DNA of 64,000 bases from Candidatus Nitrosopelagicus sp. (GTDB lineage Archaea; Thermoproteota; Nitrososphaeria; Nitrososphaerales; Nitrosopumilaceae). Location: assembly GCA_028345965.1 (NCBI GenBank), contig JAOMEP010000002.1, positions 1 through 64,000 on the forward strand, written 5' to 3'. Shown one piece after another: positions 17,438 to 25,494 of this stretch (position 1 is its first letter; each line of letters begins with the position of its first letter). A model generated the notes under the pieces. The model was not told the DNA's origin. It saw only the letters and a program-made list of their open reading frames with translations, and did no database searches. Made by a program: the position numbers and the translations under genes.

Positions 17438-18178
17438 TTGATACAAGATAAAGTTGTAGTAATTACTGGCGCATCTAGTGGAATTGGGTATTCAACTGCT
17501 AAGGCACTTGCAAAAAAAGGTGCAAAAATAGTTGCTGGAGCAAGAAGATTAGATAGATTAGAAACTTTGAAAAAAGAAATTACTGGCGACGGTGGTGAAA
17601 TTATTATTTGTGAAACAGATGTTACCAAAAAATCTGATTGTGATAATTTAGTTAAACAAGCAATTGAAAAGTATGGAACAGTTGATGTTTTGATAAACAA
17701 TGCTGGATTAATGCCTCTTAGTTTTGTAAAATCTTTAAAAATTGATGAATGGGACAGAATGGTAGATGTAAACATCAAAGGTGTACTATATTGTACTGCA
17801 GCAGTAGTTCCTACAATGGTTGAGAAAAAATCAGGCCATATTGTAAATATTTCATCTGTAGCAGGAAGAGTTGTTTTCCCTGCTGGAAGTGTATACTGTG
17901 CTACAAAATTTGCAGTAGCTGCATTTACAGAAGGATTGAGACAAGAACTCTCTGTACGAAAAAACATTCGAGTTACCAGTATTGAACCTGGAGTTGTACA
18001 AACTGAATTAACCAACACAATTACTGAACAATCATTACAAGCATTTGTTGATAAACATAAAGAGATGGAAGGTTTGCAAGCTGAAGATATTTCAAATGCA
18101 ATTATTTTTGCACTAGAAGCACCAAATCACATGAACGTGAATGAAATTCTAATAAGACCAACTACTCAAGAAGTATAA
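17438..18178 (+). CDS. Short-chain dehydrogenase/reductase
   Basis: This is a 246-residue NAD(P)-dependent oxidoreductase. TGASSGIG at 9-16 is the Rossmann nucleotide-binding loop, NNAG near 87 stabilises the sheet, and the YxxxK catalytic pair is in VYCATKF near 149-155 with the upstream Ser in NISSVAG. The length is typical for classical SDRs. The substrate is unknown. A paralogue lies at 41056-41850. The start is TTG. Confidence 0.92.
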   Translation: MIQDKVVVITGASSGIGYSTAKALAKKGAKIVAGARRLDRLETLKKEITGDGGEIIICETDVTKKSDCDNLVKQAIEKYGTVDVLINNAGLMPLSFVKSLKIDEWDRMVDVNIKGVLYCTAAVVPTMVEKKSGHIVNISSVAGRVVFPAGSVYCATKFAVAAFTEGLRQELSVRKNIRVTSIEPGVVQTELTNTITEQSLQAFVDKHKEMEGLQAEDISNAIIFALEAPNHMNVNEILIRPTTQEV

Positions 18179-18412
18179 TTATTCGGATTTAGTATCTTTT
18201 TCTCTATTCATATGTCCTAAGAGCGCTTTGATTTCTTTACCCATATTGTTAGGATCTTTTCCTAAATCCAATTTTTCGGTTATAGTATCTTTCAACTGTA
18301 AATTTTCTAATTCAATTCGTCTTTTTTCTACACAGTGTAAATGATCACTATCTGTTGCAGAAATTTTCTTGCAGATCGAACATGTTCCCATGCCTTCTTT
18401 TTGGTTCACCAC
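18179..18412 (-). CDS. Small zinc-finger-like protein
   Basis: This is a 77-residue protein with a CSICKK pair and a later His-Leu-His-Cys (together C-x2-C-x11-H-x-H-C spacing) in the first 30 residues. A charged helical tail (about 30-77) follows. ATG at 18388 (MGTC) is a likelier start because the zinc motif begins right after it. No family is recognised. It is convergent with the SDR gene, with stops touching. Confidence 0.55.
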   Translation of the reverse strand: MVNQKEGMGTCSICKKISATDSDHLHCVEKRRIELENLQLKDTITEKLDLGKDPNNMGKEIKALLGHMNREKDTKSE

Positions 18413-18456
18413 GATTTAATTATTTCATGTATGAGAGGTAAAATCTATACTGATTT

Positions 18457-19824
18457 TTAGCCTATAGAATTAATTCTTTGACTCTTCCAAATATACCAAC
18501 ACGCAATACTGCGGTTTGGTTTCCATCTAGCTGAATATTTTTCCATAGTTTTTGGGTTAGGTAGTTCTTTTAATGAAAACAAATCTCTAATCCCTTTTTG
18601 TATTCCTAGATCTCCTACTGGGAAAACATCTTTTCTTTCCAAACAAAACATTAGATAGATTTGTGCCGTCCAATTCCCAATTCCTTTGATTTTTGTTAAT
18701 TCTTCAATTACTTGTTCATCTTTTAATTTTGAAATTTTTCTAAAATCAATTTCTTTTCGGATGATCTGTTTTGATAATCCTTTAATGTAATTGATTTTTG
18801 TGCCTGAAATTCCTGTATCTTTTAATTTTTCGTCACTTGTAATCATAACCTGTTCTGGAGTAGGAAATTTTTTGTAAAGTTTTAGAAATCTCTTTGTAAT
18901 TGCTGTGGCAGATGCTTCTGATAATTGTTGATAGATTATTGCCTCCACGAGTGTTTGGTATGAATTTTTTGTAACTCTCATTGTACATGGACCAATTTTT
19001 CTTATTAATGGTTCAAGTTTTTTATCTAAATACAAAGATGAAACCTCTTTTTCATATTTACCTGAAGTTTGTAATTTTAATCCAATAGTAATATTTTCAA
19101 AGTTTTTTGCTGTTGGATTTTTTTTGTATTCTCTAGTTAGATTAATTATCTTTAATTTTGTTGGTAACTTTATTTTTTTTTGAATAATTTTTGCCAATCC
19201 CGTTCCAATCAAAATTGCCTGCGTTGCACCTGTTACATTGGATGGCTTTCTATTAGTACTTGAACTCTCAAAATCAATAATTGTATTTTTATTTTTTCCA
19301 ACAATCACATGTTTGTCTATTGTACTTAATTCTCCATGATCTAATCCTATACTATCTAAAAGATAACATTCTCTCAAAATATTATTCAATACTAAACGAA
19401 TTTCTTCTAATTTTATTTCAGGCTTTTTTGCCCAATCAATAATTTTTTCACCTTCAATATACTCCATTATCAAAAAATTTTTTGAATTTTTGATAAACTT
19501 TGGGCCTACGTCAATTTTATTTGCAATCTTGAGTAATTTGGCTTCATTTGTCATATTTTTCCTTGGAGAATCAATTCTTCGAATTTTTAACGCTACAACA
19601 TTCTTGTCTTTTTTTGCAAGAACAACCATTCCCACATATCCCTTTCCAAGAATTTGACACTTTTCAATCTGTAATGGTCCGGTGAATGAAACATGAGTAA
19701 TTCCTAATTTTTTTAATTCTGTTAGTCGTTTTTTAATCTCAGTTTGTTTTCCCTCTGGAAATACTAGAATTTTTTTGTAAGGTTCTTTATTGAAAACGCT
19801 AATTGGTTGAAAATGCTGTGTCAT
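18457..19824 (-). CDS. Kinase-like domain fused to AlkA-type DNA glycosylase
   Basis: This is one 455-residue frame with two parts. Residues about 50-250 are a RIO/COG2112-like kinase fold: Gly-rich loop at 60-66, Lys80, Glu94, then HGE at 163-165 where kinases usually have a catalytic Asp, and IIDFE near 184. Residues about 262-455 are an HhH-GPD DNA glycosylase, with helix-hairpin-helix IKGIGNWTAQ near 381 and catalytic Asp in VGDLGIQKG near 404, as in AlkA, which removes alkylated bases. It overlaps the CCA-enzyme gene by 26 nt. The fusion is visible as one frame; what the kinase-like half acts on is unknown. Confidence 0.85.
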   Translation of the reverse strand: MTQHFQPISVFNKEPYKKILVFPEGKQTEIKKRLTELKKLGITHVSFTGPLQIEKCQILGKGYVGMVVLAKKDKNVVALKIRRIDSPRKNMTNEAKLLKIANKIDVGPKFIKNSKNFLIMEYIEGEKIIDWAKKPEIKLEEIRLVLNNILRECYLLDSIGLDHGELSTIDKHVIVGKNKNTIIDFESSSTNRKPSNVTGATQAILIGTGLAKIIQKKIKLPTKLKIINLTREYKKNPTAKNFENITIGLKLQTSGKYEKEVSSLYLDKKLEPLIRKIGPCTMRVTKNSYQTLVEAIIYQQLSEASATAITKRFLKLYKKFPTPEQVMITSDEKLKDTGISGTKINYIKGLSKQIIRKEIDFRKISKLKDEQVIEELTKIKGIGNWTAQIYLMFCLERKDVFPVGDLGIQKGIRDLFSLKELPNPKTMEKYSARWKPNRSIACWYIWKSQRINSIG

Positions 19825-21139
19825 CAGTAGTTATCAGTTTTGAAATGCTCTTTTTAACAGATTTGCTTTGTTTGTCTTTTCCACTTGTAATTTTAAATCC
19901 CTTTTTGAAATCATTTCTTAATCCCTTTGGAATTCCTGATTGTCCGATATGATTTTTAATTAAATCATTAAGGTATGTTTTGGCATTTTCATATCTTCGA
20001 GTTTGTAATGATTGCAATTTCCCTTCCTTATCTGTCCACATTAATTTTGATTTTTTGGAATTAATATTGATAAATTTGGTTGCAAACTCACCAGAAAACA
20101 CATCCGGTCCTGTTCTTATTTCATTTTTTGATATGGTTAGTGATTCTAGTAAGAATAACAAACTAGCTTTTGTTTCGTCATATGCTATGGCATCATTTCT
20201 AAGAACATTAAATCCCTCATTAATCATTTGAGATTCAATTGAGCTAGACGCACGCTTAATCTGCCCATAAACAATGTCATCACTCCTTTTTTTGTATGTA
20301 AAATTCACAACTAGTAAATTTTTTGCAATTTCAGCAGGAATTTTAATTTTTGATTTTTCCTTAAAGTATGAAATTGAATTTTTCTTTAAGAAATTTCTAG
20401 CAATTAAAATGAAATTTGTAACATTTTGAATTGATATTGCGGCTCCAAGATTTCTATTCCTATCTATTGGATCAATTATTACTATTGAAGATTCGAATTT
20501 TCTTGGAGATTCTCCAATCATTTCATTATTTTGCACTTTTGCAATTCTCTTTAACACGTTTTCAAAGCTACCCAGATAGTAAACTAAAACTTCACAAACA
20601 TAACCACTAAATCCCTGCTTTGCAATCTCTGCTCCATACATTCCGTTAATTTTTAAAAAACATTTCAAAACTCTAATGTCATCTTTCATTGAACCCGTTA
20701 GTTTTTCGCTCATAAACTCTGTATGAAATGTTGATCTATCAGCTGCACTTTTCCATTCTCCTTTTTTAATATCATAACATGGTACAACATTAACTCCTAC
20801 TCCATCAATCTCTGCTTCAACAAATGGATGTTCAGAATATCTTACATACGGTTTGAATTTTTTTAGTGAATCAAATCCAATTTTTTTACCAATTATTTCA
20901 AAATTTTTTTCAGTTGTTGTTTTTTTAAATTTTACAAAAATGTCAATATCAATTTTTTCTGGAGTCCACGTTTCTTTTGCATATGAGCCCCCAAAATGTA
21001 CTGACACGATCGCTTTTTGTTTCTCAGCTTCTTTGTTTACAAGACTAAAGACCTGATTTGCAATTTTATCCACTTTTTTTCTTAGTATGTTGTTTGGAAT
21101 TGCTATTTGTTTTGATTTTTTTATGATATCACTTTTCAT
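19799..21139 (-). CDS. cca: CCA-adding tRNA nucleotidyltransferase, class I
   Basis: This 446-residue archaeal enzyme adds or repairs the 3' CCA of tRNA. The nucleotidyltransferase signature GGSYAKETW starts at 50 and DID at 64-66 gives two catalytic carboxylates; the third lies further on (VEAEIDGVGVNVVP). The remainder fits the class I tail and body domains. It overlaps ThpR by 4 nt and the downstream fusion gene by 26 nt, so the three genes form one operon. Confidence 0.94.
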   Translation of the reverse strand: MKSDIIKKSKQIAIPNNILRKKVDKIANQVFSLVNKEAEKQKAIVSVHFGGSYAKETWTPEKIDIDIFVKFKKTTTEKNFEIIGKKIGFDSLKKFKPYVRYSEHPFVEAEIDGVGVNVVPCYDIKKGEWKSAADRSTFHTEFMSEKLTGSMKDDIRVLKCFLKINGMYGAEIAKQGFSGYVCEVLVYYLGSFENVLKRIAKVQNNEMIGESPRKFESSIVIIDPIDRNRNLGAAISIQNVTNFILIARNFLKKNSISYFKEKSKIKIPAEIAKNLLVVNFTYKKRSDDIVYGQIKRASSSIESQMINEGFNVLRNDAIAYDETKASLLFLLESLTISKNEIRTGPDVFSGEFATKFININSKKSKLMWTDKEGKLQSLQTRRYENAKTYLNDLIKNHIGQSGIPKGLRNDFKKGFKITSGKDKQSKSVKKSISKLITTDDTAFSTN

Positions 21140-21675
21140 TTTGCATTAACCTCCAGTAAATCTGAATATTCTGGCCCCTTTGGACTTAAAACACTTCTTT
21201 TTACTTTGATTTTTGATACAGTTTGTATACCAAATTCAATAGTCTGATAATCTTTCATCATGACTGAAATGTCGTTAATTTTCTTTTTTACTCTAAAAAT
21301 TGTCAAGTGAGGTTTGAATTTTTTATCATTTTCAAAACCCAATGATGTTAATTTTATTCCTATTTCATTTGCTATAGAGGTTAATTTCTCTACACCATTT
21401 TCATCAATTCCAATCCAGATTACTCGTGGATTTTTTAAATTTGGAAATCCTCCTACACCTTTCAACGATAAATCAAAAGAAGAAAATGATATTTTCTTAA
21501 TAGTATCTTTTACTTGTTCACATTTACTTTCATCAATTTCTCCTAAAAATTTCAACGTAAAATGAATCTGATCAATTTTTGTGGGTTTTGCATCAATCTG
21601 AACATTTTTTTGGAATGTTTCAATATTCTTCAAAATTTTGTCACTAGAAATTTCTACTGCTACAAAAACTCTCAT
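21136..21675 (-). CDS. thpR: RNA 2',3'-cyclic phosphodiesterase ThpR (LigT)
   Basis: This is a 179-residue 2H phosphoesterase. The two catalytic motifs are H38-F-T40 (HFTLKFLG) and H123-L-T125 (KPHLTIFR), the family's hallmark HxT pair. It opens 2',3'-cyclic phosphates on RNA ends. Being first in the operon with the CCA-adding enzyme suggests a part in tRNA end processing or repair. Confidence 0.93.
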   Translation of the reverse strand: MRVFVAVEISSDKILKNIETFQKNVQIDAKPTKIDQIHFTLKFLGEIDESKCEQVKDTIKKISFSSFDLSLKGVGGFPNLKNPRVIWIGIDENGVEKLTSIANEIGIKLTSLGFENDKKFKPHLTIFRVKKKINDISVMMKDYQTIEFGIQTVSKIKVKRSVLSPKGPEYSDLLEVNAK

Positions 21676-21739
21676 GAAAAATAAAATATTAGTAATTATT
21701 TATCGCTACCTTCATAGACTAGTCATTCAAAAATAATCT

Positions 21740-22288
21740 GTGTCAAAACTAGTTGTTTGTTTAACTGGAATGCCTGGTGCAGGAAAATCAACTATTGTTT
21801 CAAAATTAAAAGAAGGCGGTTATGAAACATTCAGCCTTGGTGATGGTGTTAGAGCTGAGGCTAAAAGACTAGATTTGGAACCTACAGGTGAGAATCTTGG
21901 TAAACTTATGTTAAATTTACGTGAAAAAAATGGACCAGGTGCAATTGCAAAATTACTTAAAAATTCTATTGAAAACTCAACTCATGAAATTATAATTATT
22001 GATGGCATACGTTCAATACATGAAATTAATGTTCTAAAAGAAACTGGAAATGTAAAACTTTTAGCTGTAAACGCATCTGCTGATACAAGATTTAATTTTC
22101 TTCGTGAACGTAAAAGATCAGATGATCCGTTAACAAGAGAAAAATTTGAAGAACGTGATAATCGTGAAATTAGTGTTGGTTTAGAAGAAATTATTGGACT
22201 TGCTGATGAATCAATTGAAAATAACAATATAACAATTGAGGAAATGGTAAAATCTGCAATCAAAATCTTTCAAAAGTGGATTGAATAA
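21740..22288 (+). CDS. Nucleotide kinase-like P-loop protein (UPF0200)
   Basis: This is a 182-residue protein with Walker A TGMPGAGKST at 9-18 and an adenylate-kinase-like layout, including the IIIDGIRS segment and a lid-like RERKRSDDPLTREKF. It resembles the archaeal UPF0200 family and dephospho-CoA kinase. The substrate is not established. The start is GTG. Its stop overlaps the start of the UPF0201 gene, a pairing that suggests a shared pathway. Confidence 0.85.
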   Translation: MSKLVVCLTGMPGAGKSTIVSKLKEGGYETFSLGDGVRAEAKRLDLEPTGENLGKLMLNLREKNGPGAIAKLLKNSIENSTHEIIIIDGIRSIHEINVLKETGNVKLLAVNASADTRFNFLRERKRSDDPLTREKFEERDNREISVGLEEIIGLADESIENNNITIEEMVKSAIKIFQKWIE

Positions 22289-22671
22289 TGAATCAAAAAA
22301 CAACAATTCAAATTTTCTGTCAAATCAATCCATCTGAAGATCCTGAAAAAGTAAAATCTGCAATAAATAACATTTTTCCTGAAATAGAATTAGAAATATC
22401 TGATGCAGAAATTAGTGGAAAAACAAATAATTTTTCAATTCTGTCACAAATTTCAAAATCAATTCATGAAAAAAACACCAGAAACACCTATCAACGTATT
22501 CTCAAAAAAAATAGTGACGGTGACTCCACTTGGTTTTATCTCAATAAACAGGCAGCATTTGTAAATACTGTCGCCTTATGCAGTGAAGCAAACGAATCAT
22601 CTTTAGGTCCAATTAAGATAATTTTACGCTCAAACGATATAGAACAAGTAATTGATTCTATCACAAATTAG
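22288..22671 (+). CDS. UPF0201 family protein
   Basis: This is a 127-residue alpha/beta protein. The first part pairs acidic beta strands (IQIFCQINPSEDPEKVKSA), and the conserved second half contains LNKQAAFVNTV and LGPIKI, as in the archaeal UPF0201/COG1325 family. Its function is unresolved; a ribosomal L5-like fold and RNA link have been proposed for the family. It is translationally coupled to the upstream UPF0200 gene. Confidence 0.82.
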   Translation: MNQKTTIQIFCQINPSEDPEKVKSAINNIFPEIELEISDAEISGKTNNFSILSQISKSIHEKNTRNTYQRILKKNSDGDSTWFYLNKQAAFVNTVALCSEANESSLGPIKIILRSNDIEQVIDSITN

Positions 22672-22698
22672 ACAACTAGCTATTTCTATCCATTTTGA

Positions 22699-22715
22699 GA
22701 GCTTTTTTTTAGCTC
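22699..22715 (+). terminator. Possible hairpin with T-run after the UPF0201 gene
   Basis: GAGCT, a T-run, then AGCTC gives a 5-bp stem with a T-rich loop just after the UPF0201 stop. T-runs terminate archaeal transcription, so the T-tract itself may be the signal. The evidence is weak. Confidence 0.3.
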
Positions 22716-22748
22716 AGTTATGAAAAATCGATTTTTACAGCATTTGTT

Positions 22749-23036
22749 ATGAAAATACAATTAGCAATAATTGGCGCAGTATTGGTAGCTGGTGGAATTT
22801 TATTCTTACCTGAAACAATGAGTCAATTTCCTGCAGGTACATTAGTTCTTGATGCATTAGTTGCAGATGCCACTAACATTAAGGAATACAATCAGCATAC
22901 AAGCCAAGTCGGTGATACATTGTATGATGTTGGATTAAAGGCAGGAGATACAGTAGTAGATGTTGCAGGTCAAGTTGAAAACACTATTGATGAAACAGAA
23001 ATCCCTGAGATTGACTTTTTAAAATTTGATGAATAA
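22749..23036 (+). CDS. Small secreted or anchored protein, unknown function
   Basis: This is a 95-residue protein with an N-terminal hydrophobic helix (about 4-22), then a polar acidic domain with repeated Val-Gly-Asp-Thr/Ala-Gly-Asp-Thr motifs. The mature part is probably outside the membrane. No family is recognised. It is convergent with RNase Z, with the stops 1 nt apart. Confidence 0.6.
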   Translation: MKIQLAIIGAVLVAGGILFLPETMSQFPAGTLVLDALVADATNIKEYNQHTSQVGDTLYDVGLKAGDTVVDVAGQVENTIDETEIPEIDFLKFDE

Positions 23037-23037
23037 T

Positions 23038-23934
23038 CTAAATTTCAATTTCAAGTAGATCTTTTGCAGCTATAACTGACTCGTGAATCTGTTTTGCTTC
23101 ATTTAGTAAAATTGATTCGTCATTATATCTTGCTGAAAAGTGTGTTAAAATGAGATTTTTTACATTTGCATTTTTTGCCAATTCTGCTGCTTCTTTTGCA
23201 GTTGAATGATTTGTTTCAATTGCTCTATCTTTTAGTTCATATGAAAATGTACAATCAAAGCTCATGTAGTCGCTATTTTTGAAAAACGCTTGTAATTTTT
23301 CAGTAGGACGTGTATCGCCTGAAATTCCAATTTTCTTACCTGGTCTTTTTTCACCTGTTACTTGTGATGAATTAATTTTCTTACCCTCTACTTCTACGGA
23401 ATTACCATTTTGTAACTCCTGCCATAATTTCCCTTCCGGAATTCCTAACTCTTTTGCTTTTTCTGGATAAAATACACCAGCTTTTTCATTTTCTATAAAA
23501 CAATATGAATACGCAGTAATTCCGTGTTGTGCCTCACAACAATTTATCTGATAATCTTTTTCGTTAACAACATTACCTTCATTTACAATTGTTATGAAAA
23601 CAGGAAATGGTAATCCAAAATTTAATACTTTGATATTTGCAGTAATGAATTCTTCAATTCCAGCTGGCCCATAAATCTCAACAGCTTCTGTTCTCTTTTG
23701 TAATGACATTGTTTGTAAAAGACCCAAGACACCTAAACAATGATCTCCATGTAAATGTGTGACAAATATTTTCATTTTTTTATTCCACGGTAAACCTGCT
23801 TTCAAATATGCAACTTGGGCTCCTTCTCCTGCATCAAACATCAAAACTTCATTTTCACGAACAAGACAAATGCATGTTAATGAACGATCAATGGTCGGTG
23901 CAGCAGCTGAAGTTCCAAGATAAACTATTTTCAT
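23038..23934 (-). CDS. rnz: Ribonuclease Z
   Basis: This 298-residue metallo-beta-lactamase nuclease removes 3' trailers of tRNA precursors. The zinc motif HLHGDH is at 59-64. The exosite arm region (GVFYPEKAKELGIPEGKLW) and the second metal Asp in ISGDTRPT are present, and the C-terminal His is in LILTHFSARY. The length fits the short tRNase Z form. It is 10 nt downstream of the PRPP synthetase gene on the same strand. Confidence 0.95.
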   Translation of the reverse strand: MKIVYLGTSAAAPTIDRSLTCICLVRENEVLMFDAGEGAQVAYLKAGLPWNKKMKIFVTHLHGDHCLGVLGLLQTMSLQKRTEAVEIYGPAGIEEFITANIKVLNFGLPFPVFITIVNEGNVVNEKDYQINCCEAQHGITAYSYCFIENEKAGVFYPEKAKELGIPEGKLWQELQNGNSVEVEGKKINSSQVTGEKRPGKKIGISGDTRPTEKLQAFFKNSDYMSFDCTFSYELKDRAIETNHSTAKEAAELAKNANVKNLILTHFSARYNDESILLNEAKQIHESVIAAKDLLEIEI

Positions 23935-23944
23935 AATGTTATTT

Positions 23945-24820
23945 TCATCTCAATGCATCAGAAATAACTCTTGATACATCTACTTTTGCTGATTCACCAG
24001 GTATGGTGTTTGTACTAATAATTTGAGTAACACCTGCATTTTTGATCTTTTTTGTAGCGTCATTAACCAATAATGCATGCGTACATGCAACAAAAACACG
24101 TCTGCATTTTTGTTTCTTTAAAAATTGGGTTGCTTTAACAATACTTCCGCCAGTACTAACCATATCATCTACCAGAATTAAATCTCGATTTTTCACATCA
24201 ACTTTACCAGAAAGTATATTCACTTTTCCAGTTTTTCTGTCTCTATGTTTTTTCAACGCAATGAAATCTGTTTTCAAAAGATTAGAAAATTTTTCAGCTC
24301 TTTCTTTACCCCCTAAATCTGGGGATATAACCAATGGATCTTTCATTTTCATTTTCGTAAAATATTTGACTAGTACTTCCATTGCAGAAACATTTTCTGA
24401 TGAAATTTTTAATTCTTTTAATGCTAATTTGCTATGAATATCAACTGTGAGAACTTTCTTTACACCTGCTGCTTTGAGTAATTTTCCAACCACCCCGATA
24501 GTGATTATTTCCCCACCAAGAAATTCTCTATCTTGTCTTGCATATCCCATGTAAGGAATCACTGCATATACTTTTGAAGAAAATTTTTGTACCTTTGAAA
24601 CAATACTCAATAATTCTAAAAGATTTGAATCAACTGGGGGATTAGTTGATTGAACAACTACAACTATGCTTTTTTTTGGAATTTGGTTAATTGTTATTTT
24701 ACTTTCTCCATCAGGGAATATTTTCTTCTCGGTCTTGATATAGGGTGATTTTAATTTTCTAGCAATTCTTTTAGCTAAATCTGATGATGCATCTCCACCA
24801 ACAACTGTAAATTTTGCCAT
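23945..24820 (-). CDS. prs: Ribose-phosphate pyrophosphokinase
   Basis: This 291-residue enzyme makes PRPP from ribose 5-phosphate and ATP, feeding nucleotide, histidine and tryptophan synthesis. The PRPP-binding loop LVDDMVSTGGSI is present near 217-228. ISPDLGGKERAE and the ATP-contact YARQDREF are also visible. It is shorter than bacterial PrsA, as is usual in archaea. Confidence 0.95.
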   Translation of the reverse strand: MAKFTVVGGDASSDLAKRIARKLKSPYIKTEKKIFPDGESKITINQIPKKSIVVVVQSTNPPVDSNLLELLSIVSKVQKFSSKVYAVIPYMGYARQDREFLGGEIITIGVVGKLLKAAGVKKVLTVDIHSKLALKELKISSENVSAMEVLVKYFTKMKMKDPLVISPDLGGKERAEKFSNLLKTDFIALKKHRDRKTGKVNILSGKVDVKNRDLILVDDMVSTGGSIVKATQFLKKQKCRRVFVACTHALLVNDATKKIKNAGVTQIISTNTIPGESAKVDVSRVISDALR

Positions 24821-24845
24821 TAAATCAACGAATCAAAACGGATTC

Positions 24846-25457
24846 TTAAGTTTTCGTAAGACTATTTTTTACATTAATCTCCTTTCTTTTGAAAAAATAG
24901 CTTGTAATTGCTACTATACTAACCCCAATAATCTGTATTCCAAGCCAATCTAATCCCTGTAATGGTACTGCTTCAAATGTAAATGGTGAAAACAATGGGA
25001 ATTTTGTGGCTGAATTAAGTAAAACATCTGCTAAGAAAACATCAAATGCAATGTGTGATAAGACTGCACCAAATGCAACAGCACAAATTCTGATATCTTT
25101 TCCTCGTAGAATTACAAAAAATACCATAGACACAATTACTGCAAATGGAATTGAATGACTCATTCTTGAAACTAACTCTATATCCAAAAATTGTAGTAAA
25201 TGATCCGAATCTAAGAAGATTGCAAAACTTCCACCTAGAATGATGTATCTAATACTTAATGTTCCCAACCCAATTACTGCGCCCCAAAAAATATGACCTA
25301 ACACATGTTCATACGTAATACTACTCACTACAAGCGGATTTCCAATCACAACTGTAAATTCACTTTCAGGAAAAGAGCCACCAATCATTGAAAATGCAAA
25401 TGAGACTATTGCAAAAATTATTGAATTTTTTAAAATGAACTTAATAATATCTTTCAA
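24846..25457 (-). CDS. YdjM/DUF457-like membrane protein (putative metal-dependent hydrolase)
   Basis: This is a 203-residue integral membrane protein with about five helices. Conserved metal-ligand-like residues occur in HVLGHIFWG, LDSDHLLQ, MSHSIPF and SHIAFDVF, the histidine/aspartate pattern of the LexA-regulated YdjM/DUF457 family of putative inner-membrane hydrolases. Its substrate is unknown. It lies between the MscS channel and prs genes on the same strand. Confidence 0.7.
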   Translation of the reverse strand: MKDIIKFILKNSIIFAIVSFAFSMIGGSFPESEFTVVIGNPLVVSSITYEHVLGHIFWGAVIGLGTLSIRYIILGGSFAIFLDSDHLLQFLDIELVSRMSHSIPFAVIVSMVFFVILRGKDIRICAVAFGAVLSHIAFDVFLADVLLNSATKFPLFSPFTFEAVPLQGLDWLGIQIIGVSIVAITSYFFKRKEINVKNSLTKT

Positions 25458-25494
25458 TATGTGTTTTGAATTTTTCCAAATAAATTAATCATTA

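Noticed and set aside
17407-18018. 203-residue minus-strand frame
   Set aside because: Antisense of the SDR gene, whose catalytic motifs are clear on the plus strand.
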